DNA of 64,000 bases from Gramella jeungdoensis. Lineage in GTDB: Bacteria; Bacteroidota; Bacteroidia; Flavobacteriales; Flavobacteriaceae. The stretch lies in assembly GCF_023805255.1 (NCBI RefSeq), contig NZ_JAMSCK010000001.1:1-64000 (forward strand), read 5' to 3'. Each line of letters starts with the position of its first letter. The first letter of the stretch is position 1. Below are positions 1 through 8,927 of this stretch, in pieces. A program made the translations under genes and the position numbers. The notes beneath the pieces were generated by a model. The model was given only the letters and a program-made list of their open reading frames with translations. It had not been told where the DNA came from and searched no databases.

Positions 1-1
1 T

Positions 2-1822
2 AATGCGGTATACACGCCTGGTTCGAATGATCTTAGCAGTGGTACAGTGACTTTAACCCTTACCACCGATGATCCTGATGGTCCTTGTGATGAAGCTTCC
101 GATACAGTGGTGATCAATTTCTATGATGATCCTGATGCAGGGGAAAATGGGAACGATCAATTTTGTTATGGTGATGAGTCGAAAAGCTCTATAAACCTAA
201 TCGATCTTCTAAATGGAAGTCCAGACTCAGGAGGAGATTGGGAAGAAACAAGCTCAATTTTGAGCGGTTTAACAATAGGCGATGGTACTAATTTAGATTT
301 TTCTGAAGTGGCGCCAGGAACTTATACTTTTGTTTATACAGTTGAACCTGATGACCAAAACTCTACTTGTGAACCGGATAATGCAGAGGTTACTATTGTA
401 ATCGATCCCTTGCCGGTTGCACCACAAATCCAAACTCAGTTAGCTGATTGTATTGGAGGAGATGGTTCTGCGGCTTTTTCGTATGCCGATCCTGAGATCA
501 CTCAGTTCTATTACAGGTATAAAGATGCAAATGATCCTGAAGCCGTATTTACCAGTTGGACACTTTACACCGGGGTTGTTTTACTTCAACCTGGTTCCTA
601 TACTTTCGAGGTGAAATATACTGAAGATGGTTGTTTAAGCGATGAATTTACAGTTAATATAAACAAACCTCAGGATACTGTTGTTACCCTCACTCCTGAC
701 GTAACCCAGCCAGATTGTGCAACATTCCTGGGTACTATTGAGATTAGTAATGCAGCAGCATTAGGTGATTTGAATTACACTGTTTATACTCAAGGAGTAG
801 CTCTTGCAAGCTATGATGATGTAAAATATCCTTCAGGAGGTTTTACTGGGCTGGAAGCTGGAGCTTACTTTATTACCGCAGATAGTGATAATGGCTGTGA
901 ATTTGGTAGTGTGGAAGTGACGTTATTAGAACCTCAATGTATAGAATGCGAAACAGCATTCGCTTATGATAGTGAAACCGGTATTTGTTTTGATAATTAC
1001 CCTGATTTAATCCCTAATGATTCCAGATGGGGTTGGACAAATTACTATTCAGAAGCAGGAGACTACACATTAGATCTTTATGCAGGTGCAGGACAATGTG
1101 ATATAACCAAAGGTACCTTAGTAGGAGCAGTTAATATAATTGATAATGAAGATGGAACAATTGATGTGCAGTTTATTGCTGATCCTGGTTACGCAATGAG
1201 TTCAGTTCATCTCTATGTAGGATGCGAACCTTTACCATATAAAAAGAAAGGCAATAACTATGAGTATACCGTTGCACCAGGCCAATATCCTCAGAATCCG
1301 AATGGAAACATAGGATACGTAACTGATTATACGATTGAGAATATCGATGTGAATGGAGACTTCTACGTAATTGGCCATGTTGATATTTGTACTAGTGAGA
1401 ATACTGAATTAATCACAGAAGTTAGGAGTGAAGCTGTTCCGGTTAATTATACTTTAAACAGGAGGTTCAGTGTGATGCAGTCATGTATAGACTTTAATGG
1501 AGCTTTATCCAAAACTGCGGAGACTTCGTCCTTGACAAGTTCAAGTCTTACTGAATCCTCAGAACCCCTATTCACAGTAGCACCGAATCCATTCACCAGT
1601 GAGTTGAATATCGGCTACCTGTTCGATTATACGTCTGATGTAAGCATTCAAATATTTGATCTTAACGGAAGGTTGCTGGCAACCTATACCGATACGGCAG
1701 TGAATTCAGATTCGATCTCTAGTTTCAGTGTGGACTTCAAGACCAGGTCTGGTCAGATTTACATTGTTAGAATGACCACAGACCGGGAGATATTTACCTC
1801 GAAAATAGTTTCGGGAAATTGA
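2..1822 (+). CDS. C-terminal part of a large secreted protein with T9SS type A sorting domain (5' end outside window)
   Basis: The reading frame is open back to base 2, so the GTG at 47 is not a start and the gene begins upstream of the window. The visible part begins with Ig/PKD-like modules, including a DAGENGN block followed by a Leu-Gly-rich stretch very like modules of the adhesin at 53954-58645. SprB-like cysteine-containing repeats follow (bases ~420-950). Next is a compact domain with CxxC and paired cysteines, RWGWTN and VGCEPLP motifs (~950-1400), which I do not recognise. The last ~80 residues begin with APNPF and carry IFDLNGRLL, the pattern of a T9SS type A C-terminal sorting domain, so the protein is expected to be exported through the T9SS and attached to or released from the surface. 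The function of the whole protein is unknown; adhesion is an inference from the repeat type. Confidence 0.85.
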   Translation, partial: NAVYTPGSNDLSSGTVTLTLTTDDPDGPCDEASDTVVINFYDDPDAGENGNDQFCYGDESKSSINLIDLLNGSPDSGGDWEETSSILSGLTIGDGTNLDFSEVAPGTYTFVYTVEPDDQNSTCEPDNAEVTIVIDPLPVAPQIQTQLADCIGGDGSAAFSYADPEITQFYYRYKDANDPEAVFTSWTLYTGVVLLQPGSYTFEVKYTEDGCLSDEFTVNINKPQDTVVTLTPDVTQPDCATFLGTIEISNAAALGDLNYTVYTQGVALASYDDVKYPSGGFTGLEAGAYFITADSDNGCEFGSVEVTLLEPQCIECETAFAYDSETGICFDNYPDLIPNDSRWGWTNYYSEAGDYTLDLYAGAGQCDITKGTLVGAVNIIDNEDGTIDVQFIADPGYAMSSVHLYVGCEPLPYKKKGNNYEYTVAPGQYPQNPNGNIGYVTDYTIENIDVNGDFYVIGHVDICTSENTELITEVRSEAVPVNYTLNRRFSVMQSCIDFNGALSKTAETSSLTSSSLTESSEPLFTVAPNPFTSELNIGYLFDYTSDVSIQIFDLNGRLLATYTDTAVNSDSISSFSVDFKTRSGQIYIVRMTTDREIFTSKIVSGN

Positions 1823-1843
1823 TTTACTAACCAACCAAAAAGG

Positions 1844-1876
1844 AAAGAGCAGCCGTTTGGCTGCTCTTTTTTATTT
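1844..1876. terminator. Rho-independent terminator between convergent genes
   Basis: An 11-bp perfect stem (1844-1854 with 1859-1869) around a GTTT loop is followed by a T-rich tract on the plus strand and preceded by A-rich sequence. It can therefore serve both the secreted-protein gene ending at 1822 and the convergent acyl-CoA dehydrogenase gene ending at 1896. Confidence 0.85.
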
Positions 1877-1895
1877 TTAATAGGAGTAAAAAAAA

Positions 1896-3038
1896 TTAAT
1901 CCTTAAGAATACTCCTGGAAATAACGATCTTCTGAATTTCAGAGGTTCCTTCGTAGATCTGTGTGATTTTGGCATCTCGCATTAGCCTTTCTACGTGATA
2001 CTCTTTAACATAGCCGTTTCCTCCGTGAACCTGTACCGCTTCTACAGTTACATCCATCGCGGTTTGAGAAGCGTGAAGCTTGGCCATGGCTCCGGATAGG
2101 TCATAATTCTGCCCCTGATCCTTATCCCATGCCGCCTTCATAACCAGGTGTCTTGCTGCTTCAATTTGTGTATGCATATCGGCAAGTTTAAAGGCGATCG
2201 CCTGGTGGTTGCAGATCTCTGTTCCAAAAGCCTTTCTTTGTTTTGAGTAAGTTTTAGCAAGCTCATAAGCGCCCGAAGCAATTCCTAAAGCCTGGGCAGC
2301 GATCCCGATTCTTCCTCCCGAAAGTGTTTTCATTGCGAATTTGAATCCAAATCCGTCCTCTCCAATCCTGTTCTCTTTAGGAACCTTTACATCATTGAAA
2401 TTCAGTGAATGTGTGTCGCTTCCTCTTATTCCCAGTTTTTGTTCCTTAGGGCCAACTTCAAAACCTTCCCAGCCTTTTTCAACTATAAAAGCATTGATTC
2501 CCTTATGTTTTTTCTCTTTATCCGTTTGAGCGATAACCAGGTAAAAATCTGCTGAATTACCGTTGGTGATCCAGTTTTTGGTTCCGTTAAGTATGTAGTG
2601 ATCTCCTTTGTCTATCGCGGTGGTTCGCTGAGAAGTGGCATCACTTCCTGCTTCAGGTTCAGATAAACAAAAAGCTCCAAGTTTCTCGCCGGTAGTAAGC
2701 TTAGCCAGATATTTTTCCTTTTGCTCTTCAGTTCCAAACGTGTCAAGCCCCCAGCAAACCAGGGAATTGTTTACAGATACCATAACAGAAGCCGATGCGT
2801 CAACCTTAGAGAGTTCCTCCATAGCCAGAACGTAGGATACTGTATCCATTCCGCCCCCACCGTATTCCGGCGATGCCATCATACCAAGAAAACCAAGATC
2901 TCCCATCTTCTTGATAAGCTCCTTCGGAAATTCCTGTTTTTCATCTCTTTCGATTACTCCCGGTAATAATTCGGTCTTCGCAAAGTCCCGGGCCGCATCG
3001 CGTATCATTATATGTTCTTCGGTAAGTGTAAAATCCAT
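1896..3038 (-). CDS. Acyl-CoA dehydrogenase (short-chain type)
   Basis: A 380-residue FAD-dependent acyl-CoA dehydrogenase that introduces the alpha,beta double bond in fatty-acyl-CoA beta-oxidation or branched-chain amino-acid breakdown. The family's usual length is about 380. The flavin-contact motif CLSEPEAGSDA (near residue 125) and the C-terminal signature GGNGY...RDAKITQIYEGTSEIQ are intact. Glu363 in YEGT is the expected catalytic base of the short-chain/butyryl-CoA branch. The ATG start gives the standard MDFTLTEEH N-terminus. It stands alone on minus, divergent from anmK. Substrate chain length cannot be fixed from sequence. Confidence 0.93.
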   Translation of the reverse strand: MDFTLTEEHIMIRDAARDFAKTELLPGVIERDEKQEFPKELIKKMGDLGFLGMMASPEYGGGGMDTVSYVLAMEELSKVDASASVMVSVNNSLVCWGLDTFGTEEQKEKYLAKLTTGEKLGAFCLSEPEAGSDATSQRTTAIDKGDHYILNGTKNWITNGNSADFYLVIAQTDKEKKHKGINAFIVEKGWEGFEVGPKEQKLGIRGSDTHSLNFNDVKVPKENRIGEDGFGFKFAMKTLSGGRIGIAAQALGIASGAYELAKTYSKQRKAFGTEICNHQAIAFKLADMHTQIEAARHLVMKAAWDKDQGQNYDLSGAMAKLHASQTAMDVTVEAVQVHGGNGYVKEYHVERLMRDAKITQIYEGTSEIQKIVISRSILKD

Positions 3039-3130
3039 CTGAAAAGAAATTTGTAAAAAACTAATTTTTGGACGCCAAAGATAGCTTTTTGATACCTATT
3101 TTTCAATTGATATTGATTATTTTTACGAAT

Positions 3131-4195
3131 ATGAAAAAAACGAACTATAGATTGATCGGTGTAATGTCTGGCACCTCTCTTGATGGAGTTGATCTTGTAC
3201 TTACAGAGATCAGTTTTGAAGAGAAGACCGATTTTAAGATCATTGCTTCAGAAACCTTTCCCTATACCCGTGAATGGCAGAAAAAGCTGGAAGGAGCCAT
3301 TAACCTTGATCCTGCCGAGCTCAATAAACTTGATAACGAGTATACCATTTACCTTGCAGATGTTATAAAACGTTTCATCAAGAAATATGATATTGATCTT
3401 ATTGATGCTGTATGCAGCCACGGGCATACGGTAAAACACAGGCCCAATCAGGGTGTAACATTTCAAATAGGGAACCGCCCGAAACTTGCGAAACTTATCG
3501 AAGCCCCGGTTGTATGTGATTTCCGCGTACAGGATGTGGAGCTTGGTGGTGAGGGTGCGCCATTAGTGCCAATAGGCGACAGATTGCTTTTTAATGAGTA
3601 TAAATACTGCATCAACCTGGGTGGTTTCGCCAATGTTTCCCTGGAAAATGAATCACAGAGGATAGCTTATGATATATGTCCCGTGAACACTGTTTTAAAT
3701 TACTTTATGCGTAAACTGGAAAAAGATTATGACGAAGACGGAAAACTGGCCAGGGCAGGGGAGCTTGACGAAGAATTACTGGAGAAACTGGATTCCCTTA
3801 AATATTATAAAAAAGATCCGCCAAAATCTCTTGGGATTGAATGGGTGAATTGCGAGGTAATTCCCCTAATTGAAAATAACACCGAAGAGATTCCTAATAT
3901 TGTGAGAACATATACCGTTCATGTCGCGAAGCAGATAGCCAATTGCCTGGATGATGACCCCGATTCAAAGGTTTTGCTTACTGGGGGAGGAACTTTCAAT
4001 ACATTCCTCATCGAGGAGATAAAGTCAAGATCTAAGTGTGATTTTATAGTTCCTGAAAAGCAATTGATAGATTTCAAGGAGGCATTGATCTTTGCCCTTT
4101 TGGGGGTTCTTAAATTAAGAGGTGAGATCAATGTTCTTCATTCGGTTACCGGGGCAAGAATTGATCATTCTTCAGGCCGCATCTATGAACCCTGA
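3131..4195 (+). CDS. anmK: Anhydro-N-acetylmuramic acid kinase
   Basis: Cytosolic kinase that opens and phosphorylates 1,6-anhydro-MurNAc released by lytic transglycosylases, giving MurNAc-6-phosphate for peptidoglycan recycling. The N-terminal GVMSGTSLDGVDL motif, the GGFANVSL strand, the DICPVNTVLNYF segment and the late LTGGGTFN motif match AnmK across its whole length. I place the start at the ATG at 3131 (354 residues, MKKTNYRLIG) rather than at 3068, because the extra 21 residues are hydrophobic, untypical of the family and lie in the divergent promoter region. Mpl, which acts in the same recycling pathway, is encoded at 59753. Confidence 0.93.
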   Translation: MKKTNYRLIGVMSGTSLDGVDLVLTEISFEEKTDFKIIASETFPYTREWQKKLEGAINLDPAELNKLDNEYTIYLADVIKRFIKKYDIDLIDAVCSHGHTVKHRPNQGVTFQIGNRPKLAKLIEAPVVCDFRVQDVELGGEGAPLVPIGDRLLFNEYKYCINLGGFANVSLENESQRIAYDICPVNTVLNYFMRKLEKDYDEDGKLARAGELDEELLEKLDSLKYYKKDPPKSLGIEWVNCEVIPLIENNTEEIPNIVRTYTVHVAKQIANCLDDDPDSKVLLTGGGTFNTFLIEEIKSRSKCDFIVPEKQLIDFKEALIFALLGVLKLRGEINVLHSVTGARIDHSSGRIYEP

Positions 4196-4234
4196 AAATT
4201 TTATCAAATTCGGAATATAGCCTGCTTAGTTTTT

Positions 4235-4242
4235 TATATTTG
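4235..4242 (+). promoter_or_regulatory. Bacteroidota -7 box upstream of the amino-acid dehydrogenase
   Basis: TATATTTG matches the Bacteroidota -7 consensus TAnnTTTG, 18 nt before the ATG at 4261. A clear TTTG -33 box is not seen at the usual spacing. The box overlaps the upstream TTG at 4240, which argues against that TTG as a start codon. Confidence 0.65.
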
Positions 4243-4260
4243 CTGCAAAATATTCCAAAA

Positions 4261-5487
4261 ATGAAAGAATTACTCAAATTATACGAGAATAAAGAACCCG
4301 AAATTGTTTTCAATTGGAAGGATTCTGAGACAGAAGCTGAAGGCTGGGCTGTGATAAATTCTCTTCGTGGCGGAGCTGCCGGAGGGGGTACCCGAATGAG
4401 ACAGGGACTGGATATGAATGAGGTGCTCTCTCTTGCCAAAACTATGGAGGTGAAGTTTACCGTTTCAGGCCCTCCGATTGGTGGTGCCAAATCTGGTATC
4501 AATTTCGATCCGGCCGATCCTCGTAAAAAAGGAGTTCTGGAACGCTGGTATAAAGCCGTTTCTCCACTATTGAAAAGTTATTATGGAACGGGAGGAGATC
4601 TGAATGTAGATGAAATAAATGAAGTGATCCCTATCACCGAAGACTGTGGTGTATGGCATCCTCAGGAAGGGGTTTTTAACGGACATTTTAAACCTACCGA
4701 AGCCGACAAGATCAACCGGATTGGTCAGTTAAGACAAGGAGTGATAAAGGTTTTGGAAAACACTAATTTCTCTCCTGATATCACTCGTAAATACACGGTA
4801 GCCGATATGATCACCGGTTATGGTGTTGCTGAAGCTGTTCATCATTATTATCGTATCTATGGCGGTGATATTGAAGGGAAAAGAGCAATTGTTCAGGGCT
4901 TCGGAAATGTTGGTTCTTCAGCTGCATATTATCTGGCACAGATGGGAGTGAAGGTTGTTGGAATTATTGATCGCGCCGGTGGACTCATCAACGAAGAAGG
5001 TTTCAGTTTTGAGGAGATTAAAGAGATGTTCCTTCATAAAAAAGGGAATACCCTTAGCCATAAGGATATTATTCCTTTTGATGATATTAATGAAAAGGTG
5101 TGGAAACTGGATGCAGAGATCTTTGCACCATGTGCTGCTTCCCGTCTTATTTCAAAAGACCAGATCACTAGTCTTATAGATCGTAAACTTGAGGTTGTTT
5201 CCTGTGGTGCAAATGTTCCTTTTGCAGATAAGGAGATTTTCTTCGGCCCGATTATGGAGTATACCGATGAACGTGTAAGCCTTATTCCTGATTTTATCTC
5301 CAACTGTGGAATGGCAAGGGTGTTCGCTTACTTTATGGAAAGACGGGTACAAATGACAGATGAAGCTATCTTCAACGATACTTCCATGACGATTAAAAAT
5401 GCAATCCAGAATACTTTTGACAATAATAGCAGTAAAACGAACATAAGTAAAACTGCTTTTGAGGTAGCTCTGAAACAACTTGTTTAA
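4261..5487 (+). CDS. Glu/Leu/Phe/Val dehydrogenase family protein
   Basis: A 408-residue NAD(P)-dependent amino-acid dehydrogenase of the ELFV family, which interconverts an L-amino acid and its 2-oxo acid plus ammonium. The catalytic-domain motif PPIGGAKSGINFDP carries the conserved lysine. The Rossmann domain appears as VQGFGNVGSSAAYYL followed by VVGIIDRAGG, and NCGMAR lies near the C-terminus. The ATG at 4261 is preferred over the TTG at 4240 because a promoter -7 box covers that TTG. Glutamate or leucine as substrate cannot be decided from motifs alone. It sits 65 nt after anmK with its own promoter. Confidence 0.9.
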   Translation: MKELLKLYENKEPEIVFNWKDSETEAEGWAVINSLRGGAAGGGTRMRQGLDMNEVLSLAKTMEVKFTVSGPPIGGAKSGINFDPADPRKKGVLERWYKAVSPLLKSYYGTGGDLNVDEINEVIPITEDCGVWHPQEGVFNGHFKPTEADKINRIGQLRQGVIKVLENTNFSPDITRKYTVADMITGYGVAEAVHHYYRIYGGDIEGKRAIVQGFGNVGSSAAYYLAQMGVKVVGIIDRAGGLINEEGFSFEEIKEMFLHKKGNTLSHKDIIPFDDINEKVWKLDAEIFAPCAASRLISKDQITSLIDRKLEVVSCGANVPFADKEIFFGPIMEYTDERVSLIPDFISNCGMARVFAYFMERRVQMTDEAIFNDTSMTIKNAIQNTFDNNSSKTNISKTAFEVALKQLV

Positions 5488-5539
5488 AAGTTTGTGTAAA
5501 CATTCTTGAAATATTGCCATAAGCGTCCTGCTGATTATT

Positions 5540-5547
5540 TAAATTTG
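5540..5547 (+). promoter_or_regulatory. -7 box upstream of the exbB-exbD-tonB-folC operon
   Basis: TAAATTTG fits TAnnTTTG and lies 55 nt before the exbB ATG. The best -33 candidate is only an ATTG with a 23-nt spacer, so the assignment rests on the -7 box and position. Confidence 0.5.
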
Positions 5548-5601
5548 GTTTACAATTAAAATCACATTAGCACGTTACATTAAAAAACCTATTTAAAACA
5601 T

Positions 5602-6303
5602 ATGCTTAACTTTATTCAGCAGGACGAACTGGCTGATGCTGCACAGGCAGCAGAGCCGGTCGTAGAGGAGAAGACCCTGTCATTATTTGAACTGATGTTT
5701 AGCGGTGGTCTTGGTGGTCAGATTATCATAATCATCCTTTTTATTCTGTTATTTGCCGCAGTCTATATCTATTTTGAAAGACTCTTCGCTATAAAGGCAG
5801 CCGGGAGGATAGATAAGAACTTTATGCTTCAGATCAAGGATAGCGTTCTTAACGGCAATATCGAATCTGCCAAGATAAGATGTGCCCAGAGTGATTCCCC
5901 CGTGGCCAGGCTTACCGAAAAAGGAATTTCAAGGATAGGAAGCCCTTTAGAAGATATCAATACGGCTATAGAAAATGCCGGCCGGTTAGAGGTATATAAA
6001 CTCGAAAAGAATGTGAGTATTCTCGCAACTATTGCCGGTGCAGCACCTATGATTGGTTTCCTTGGAACCGTAATTGGTATGGTGCTTGCATTCCATGAAC
6101 TGGCTACAAGTAGTGGTCAGGCTCAGATGGGAGCGCTGGCTGAAGGTATTTATACCGCGATGACTACTACCGTTGCTGGTTTGATAGTGGGTATTATAGC
6201 TTATATAGGTTATAACCACCTGGTTGTAAAAACCGATAAAATGGTTCATCAAATGGAAGCAACCGCGGTTGATTTCCTTGATCTTCTAAACGAACCCGCT
6301 TAA
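5602..6303 (+). CDS. exbB: MotA/TolQ/ExbB proton channel family protein
   Basis: Inner-membrane proton-channel subunit that, with ExbD, powers TonB-dependent transport across the outer membrane. The 233 residues contain a first membrane span near 35-60 (after GGLGG), a cytoplasmic loop, and two further spans with the GFLGTVIGM and TTTVAGLIVGIIAYIGYN signatures typical of TolQ/ExbB. It is the first gene of a tight cassette, one base before the exbD start and followed by tonB. The partner TonB gene next door favours an ExbB over a TolQ or MotA role. Confidence 0.9.
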   Translation: MLNFIQQDELADAAQAAEPVVEEKTLSLFELMFSGGLGGQIIIIILFILLFAAVYIYFERLFAIKAAGRIDKNFMLQIKDSVLNGNIESAKIRCAQSDSPVARLTEKGISRIGSPLEDINTAIENAGRLEVYKLEKNVSILATIAGAAPMIGFLGTVIGMVLAFHELATSSGQAQMGALAEGIYTAMTTTVAGLIVGIIAYIGYNHLVVKTDKMVHQMEATAVDFLDLLNEPA

Positions 6304-6304
6304 T

Positions 6305-6697
6305 ATGAATTTAAGAGGAAGAAATAAAATAAGTCCGGAGTTTAGCATGAGCTCGATGACAGATGTGGTATTCCTGCTGCTCATCTTTTTTATGTTAACC
6401 TCACCGGTGATCACTCCGGAGGCTTTGGATCTTATACTTCCAAAAGCGAAGGGAAAGACTACTACCAAGCAAACCCTTTCGGTAAGTATTACCAAGGATC
6501 TTCAGTTTTATATTAATAGTGAAAGAGTAAGTAATAGCGCTTTGGAAAGTACTCTGAAAAGCCGTTTGGCAGGAGAGGAAAATCCGACTATTATATTGAG
6601 GGCTGAAGAAGGAGTGCCAATTGAAAAAGCGGTAAATGTGATGGATATTGCCAATAGGAACAAATACAAAATTGTACTGGCAGTAAAACCCGAGTAA
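6305..6697 (+). CDS. exbD: ExbD/TolR family biopolymer transport protein
   Basis: Single-span inner-membrane partner of ExbB, 130 residues. The transmembrane helix (about 18-37) carries the conserved proton-accepting Asp20 in SSMTDVVFLLLIFF, followed by a periplasmic domain with the usual DLILPKAKG start and a C-terminal VVLAVKPE-like strand. Only one ExbD is present here; some Bacteroidota loci carry two. It is translationally coupled to exbB (1-nt gap) and tonB (2-nt gap). Confidence 0.9.
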   Translation: MNLRGRNKISPEFSMSSMTDVVFLLLIFFMLTSPVITPEALDLILPKAKGKTTTKQTLSVSITKDLQFYINSERVSNSALESTLKSRLAGEENPTIILRAEEGVPIEKAVNVMDIANRNKYKIVLAVKPE

Positions 6698-6699
6698 TA

Positions 6700-7524
6700 A
6701 TGGCGATGCTGGAAACTAAACATGAGAAGAAGTCTTTTACTATCACGGTTGTAATACATGTGATACTGATACTTCTTTTGATCTTTTTCGGCCTTACCTA
6801 TCTTGATCCGCCACCAGAGAGCGGAATTGCAATCAATTTTGGAACTTCTGAAGTAGGCTCAGGAAATGAGCAGCCCAGGGAGCCTGTAAAATCTGCTCCT
6901 AAACAGAGCACTGCCCAGCCGGTAAAATCTGAACCGGTGATCGAAAAAGAAGTGGTAACTCAGGAAATAGAAGAAGCCCCGGTTATTGAAAAAAAGAAAA
7001 AGGAGCCAACTCCCGTTGAAACAAAACAGCCTGAACCTCCTAAAGAAGATCCAAAACCTGTAAAAAAACCCGATCCAAAACCGGATAAATCTACCAACGA
7101 TGCTTTAAGCAGTATACTCAATGGGCCTGAAAAATCGGGAACGGCCACCGGAGGTGAAGGGAATGATAATGTAGCAGGAGATAAGGGTAGCCCAGATGGT
7201 GACCCCAAAGCAAGTTCGTACTACGGCCAGGGAGCTGGTCTCGATGGCGACGGTAATTACCGGCTTGGAGGTAGAAAAGCCCTGAATAAGGAAAAGTTTG
7301 TTCAGGATTGTAATGAATCGGGTATTGTGGTGGTTCGTATTGAAGTGAACAGAGAAGGAAGGGTTATTAATGCCACTCCCGGTGTAAAAGGTACAACCAA
7401 TAATGCCGCCTGCCTGACCGATCCTGCAAGGAGGGCTGCAATGGCTACCAGGTTCAATAGCGATTCTAAGGCTCCTTCAAGACAGGTAGGAACTATTATA
7501 TACAATTTCAAACTTACCGAATAA
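6700..7524 (+). CDS. tonB: Energy transducer TonB
   Basis: A 274-residue TonB-type protein that couples the ExbBD motor to outer-membrane receptors. There is one N-terminal membrane anchor (about residues 12-32, VVIHVILILLLIFF), then a long Pro/Lys/Glu-rich periplasm-spanning linker (PEPPKEDPKPVKKPDPKPD), a Gly-rich stretch, and a C-terminal domain with GIVVVRIEVNREGRV and GTIIYNFKLTE that resembles the TonB C-terminal beta-sheet. It begins 2 nt after exbD, and its stop is immediately followed by the folC GTG. Which receptors it serves is not visible here. Confidence 0.88.
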   Translation: MAMLETKHEKKSFTITVVIHVILILLLIFFGLTYLDPPPESGIAINFGTSEVGSGNEQPREPVKSAPKQSTAQPVKSEPVIEKEVVTQEIEEAPVIEKKKKEPTPVETKQPEPPKEDPKPVKKPDPKPDKSTNDALSSILNGPEKSGTATGGEGNDNVAGDKGSPDGDPKASSYYGQGAGLDGDGNYRLGGRKALNKEKFVQDCNESGIVVVRIEVNREGRVINATPGVKGTTNNAACLTDPARRAAMATRFNSDSKAPSRQVGTIIYNFKLTE

Positions 7525-8745
7525 GTGAAATCTTATAAAGAAACTGTTGAATGGATGTTTCAACAGTTGCCCATGTTTCAGCGTATAGGGAAAGATGCCT
7601 TTAAAAAAGATCTTACCAATACTTATAAACTCGCAGAGCATCTCGAGCATCCTGAAAACAAATTTAAAAGCATACATGTTGCCGGTACCAACGGAAAAGG
7701 TTCGGTGAGCCATATGCTGGCATCTGTATTTCAGGCAGCCGGGTATAAGACAGGGCTTTATACTTCTCCGCATCTTAAAGATTTTAGAGAAAGGATTCGA
7801 ATAAACGGTGCGGTTATTCCACAGGAAAATGTTGTGTCTTTTATTGAAGAAAATCAGACCTTTCTTGGATTTAACAGGTTGAGTTTTTTTGAAATGACCG
7901 TGGGAATGGCTTTTGACTACTTTGCAAAAGAAAAAGTGGATATTGCCATCATTGAAGTAGGAATGGGAGGCCGTCTTGATTCTACCAATATCATCAAACC
8001 GGAACTTTCGGTGATCACTAATATCGGGCTTGACCATACCGCCTATTTGGGTGATAACCTCAGGCAGATAGCCGGGGAAAAGGCAGGTATCATCAAAGAA
8101 GGAATACCTGTGGTAATTGGAGAGAAGCAAAAGGAGACCACTCCTGTTTTTGAGGAAACCTCAAAAAAAATGAAAGCTGATCTGTACTTCGCCCAGGAGT
8201 TTAAATTTGCAAAGTATCATACCGATCTTAAGGGAGAATATCAGAAGAAGAATCTAAAGACAGTCCTCACCTCCTTAAAGCTATTGAAAGAGCAGGGGTG
8301 GAGTGTTTCTGAAGAAGCCATTATAAACGGGTTAAATAATGTGAAGTTACATACCGGTTTGCAGGGTAGATGGGATGTGATTAGAGAAAAGCCTAAAGTG
8401 ATCTGCGATACGGCTCACAATGCTGAAGGACTCAAGCTTGTAATGAAACAACTGGCAAAGGAGGATTTTCAGCATTTGCATATGGTTCTGGGTGTAGTAA
8501 ACGATAAAGACCTGACTAAAGTACTGCCTCTCCTTTCTAAGGAAGCTAATTTTTATTTTGCTAAACCCAATGTGCCAAGAGGTCTGGATGCAAAAGTTTT
8601 ACAACAGGAAGCTGCAAAATTTGGGCTTGAAGGGCGCGTGTATCCCTCTGTTCACGACGCTTTTTTAGCAGCAGAAGAAGTTGCCCTGGATGAAGACCTT
8701 ATCTTCGTAGGCGGTAGTAATTTTACGGTTGCAGAGGTTTTATAA
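7525..8745 (+). CDS. folC: Bifunctional folylpolyglutamate synthase/dihydrofolate synthase
   Basis: Cytosolic Mur-ligase-family enzyme that adds glutamate to dihydropteroate or folates. The P-loop HVAGTNGKGSVSHML covers residues 51-65. The SPHLKDFRERIRING motif, the EVGMGGRLDSTN motif and the ITNIGLDHTAYLG motif follow in order, and CDTAHNAEG marks the C-terminal domain. The length of 406 fits FolC. The start is GTG at 7525, directly after the tonB stop, giving the usual N-terminus with EWMFQQLPMFQR. Translation is probably coupled to tonB. Confidence 0.93.
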   Translation: MKSYKETVEWMFQQLPMFQRIGKDAFKKDLTNTYKLAEHLEHPENKFKSIHVAGTNGKGSVSHMLASVFQAAGYKTGLYTSPHLKDFRERIRINGAVIPQENVVSFIEENQTFLGFNRLSFFEMTVGMAFDYFAKEKVDIAIIEVGMGGRLDSTNIIKPELSVITNIGLDHTAYLGDNLRQIAGEKAGIIKEGIPVVIGEKQKETTPVFEETSKKMKADLYFAQEFKFAKYHTDLKGEYQKKNLKTVLTSLKLLKEQGWSVSEEAIINGLNNVKLHTGLQGRWDVIREKPKVICDTAHNAEGLKLVMKQLAKEDFQHLHMVLGVVNDKDLTKVLPLLSKEANFYFAKPNVPRGLDAKVLQQEAAKFGLEGRVYPSVHDAFLAAEEVALDEDLIFVGGSNFTVAEVL

Positions 8746-8927
8746 ATTAAAAACCTGTTAAAATTTCCTAAATTCAAAAAAACGATTATCTTTATAACCC
8801 TCTGTAAAAGAGGCGCTTTCGATCTCCCCCTGATTGTACTTTGCTTTATTACTTGCTATTTCCCAAGCTACATTATGAGTTGACTTTTTAGCTATGATTT
8901 TTATTAACTAAAAAATCCAACTAAAAA

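Noticed and set aside
7477-8130. 217-codon open frame on minus opposite folC
   Set aside because: It is antisense to the well-supported folC gene, has no recognisable motif and reflects codon bias of that gene.
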